From Psychroflexus salarius (GTDB taxonomy: Bacteria > Bacteroidota > Bacteroidia > Flavobacteriales > Flavobacteriaceae), in NCBI RefSeq assembly GCF_900129035.1, contig NZ_FQTW01000007.1, positions 54,462 through 118,461 on the forward strand: DNA of 64,000 nucleotides, in the 5' to 3' direction. A program made the position numbers and the translations under genes. This document shows, one piece after another, positions 63,915 to 64,000 of the stretch; the first letter of the stretch is position 1, and the number at the start of each line of letters is the position of its first letter. The notes under the pieces are model-generated. The model was given only the letters and a program-made list of their open reading frames with translations, did not search any database and had not been told where the DNA came from.

Positions 63915-64000
<86 letters not shown>

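Overview
The window is AT-rich and comes from a marine-type member of the Bacteroidota, most likely Flavobacteriaceae. The evidence is the RpoB, RpoC, EF-Tu and L7/L12 sequences, the order tRNA-Thr(TGT)-Tyr-Gly-Thr(GGT)-tuf-tRNA-Trp-secE-nusG-rplKAJL-rpoBC, Bacteroidota-type promoters (TTTG / TAnnTTTG) and an alanine symporter fused to a flavobacterial periplasmic region. I do not assign a genus. Almost every gene lies on the minus strand.

Layout. 1-8863: translation and transcription core, from the first 28 codons of rpoC up through rpoB, ribosomal proteins, nusG, secE, tuf and five tRNAs. 8961-20894: housekeeping genes (XerC-type recombinase, acyl-CoA dehydrogenase, helix-hairpin-helix protein, AGCS symporter, PspC-DUF2851-SGNH operon, TIGR01777 epimerase, ilvE, DUF4920 lipoprotein, mnmD). 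21220-62180: a roughly 41 kb surface-polysaccharide locus. It has about a dozen glycosyltransferases, nonulosonic (sialic) acid genes neuB, neuA and neuC, wecB, a nucleotide-sugar dehydrogenase, an AsnB-type amidotransferase, a hexapeptide acyltransferase, four sulfotransferase-like proteins, a Wzy-like polymerase, a Wzm/Wzt ABC exporter and Wza/Wzc. 62351-64000: tRNA-Asp, a DUF58 protein, thioredoxin and the 3' part of a 5S rRNA, so an rRNA operon lies beyond the right edge.

The genes together suggest a sulfated, possibly sialylated and uronamide-containing capsule or exopolysaccharide. Both Wza/Wzc and ABC-type export parts are present, but no Wzx flippase and no initiating phosphoglycosyltransferase is seen.

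The most unusual feature is a dispersed family of intergenic 'word' repeats: runs of 7-9 nt near-tandem words (GACTGTn, GTGAATC, GTGTAATAG, GGTGTAGT, TAAGCYA, TTTTCAGT) joined in recurring order. They start at or next to stop codons, separate sub-operons of the polysaccharide locus, and build an island at 45721-50482 that also holds two toxin-antitoxin pairs and a truncated gene. All three copies of a small four-helix-bundle (S23/Avd-like) gene in the window (26014-26252 decayed, 35392-35736 and 55332-55685 intact) are embedded in these repeats. This pairing is the best candidate here for an undescribed element.
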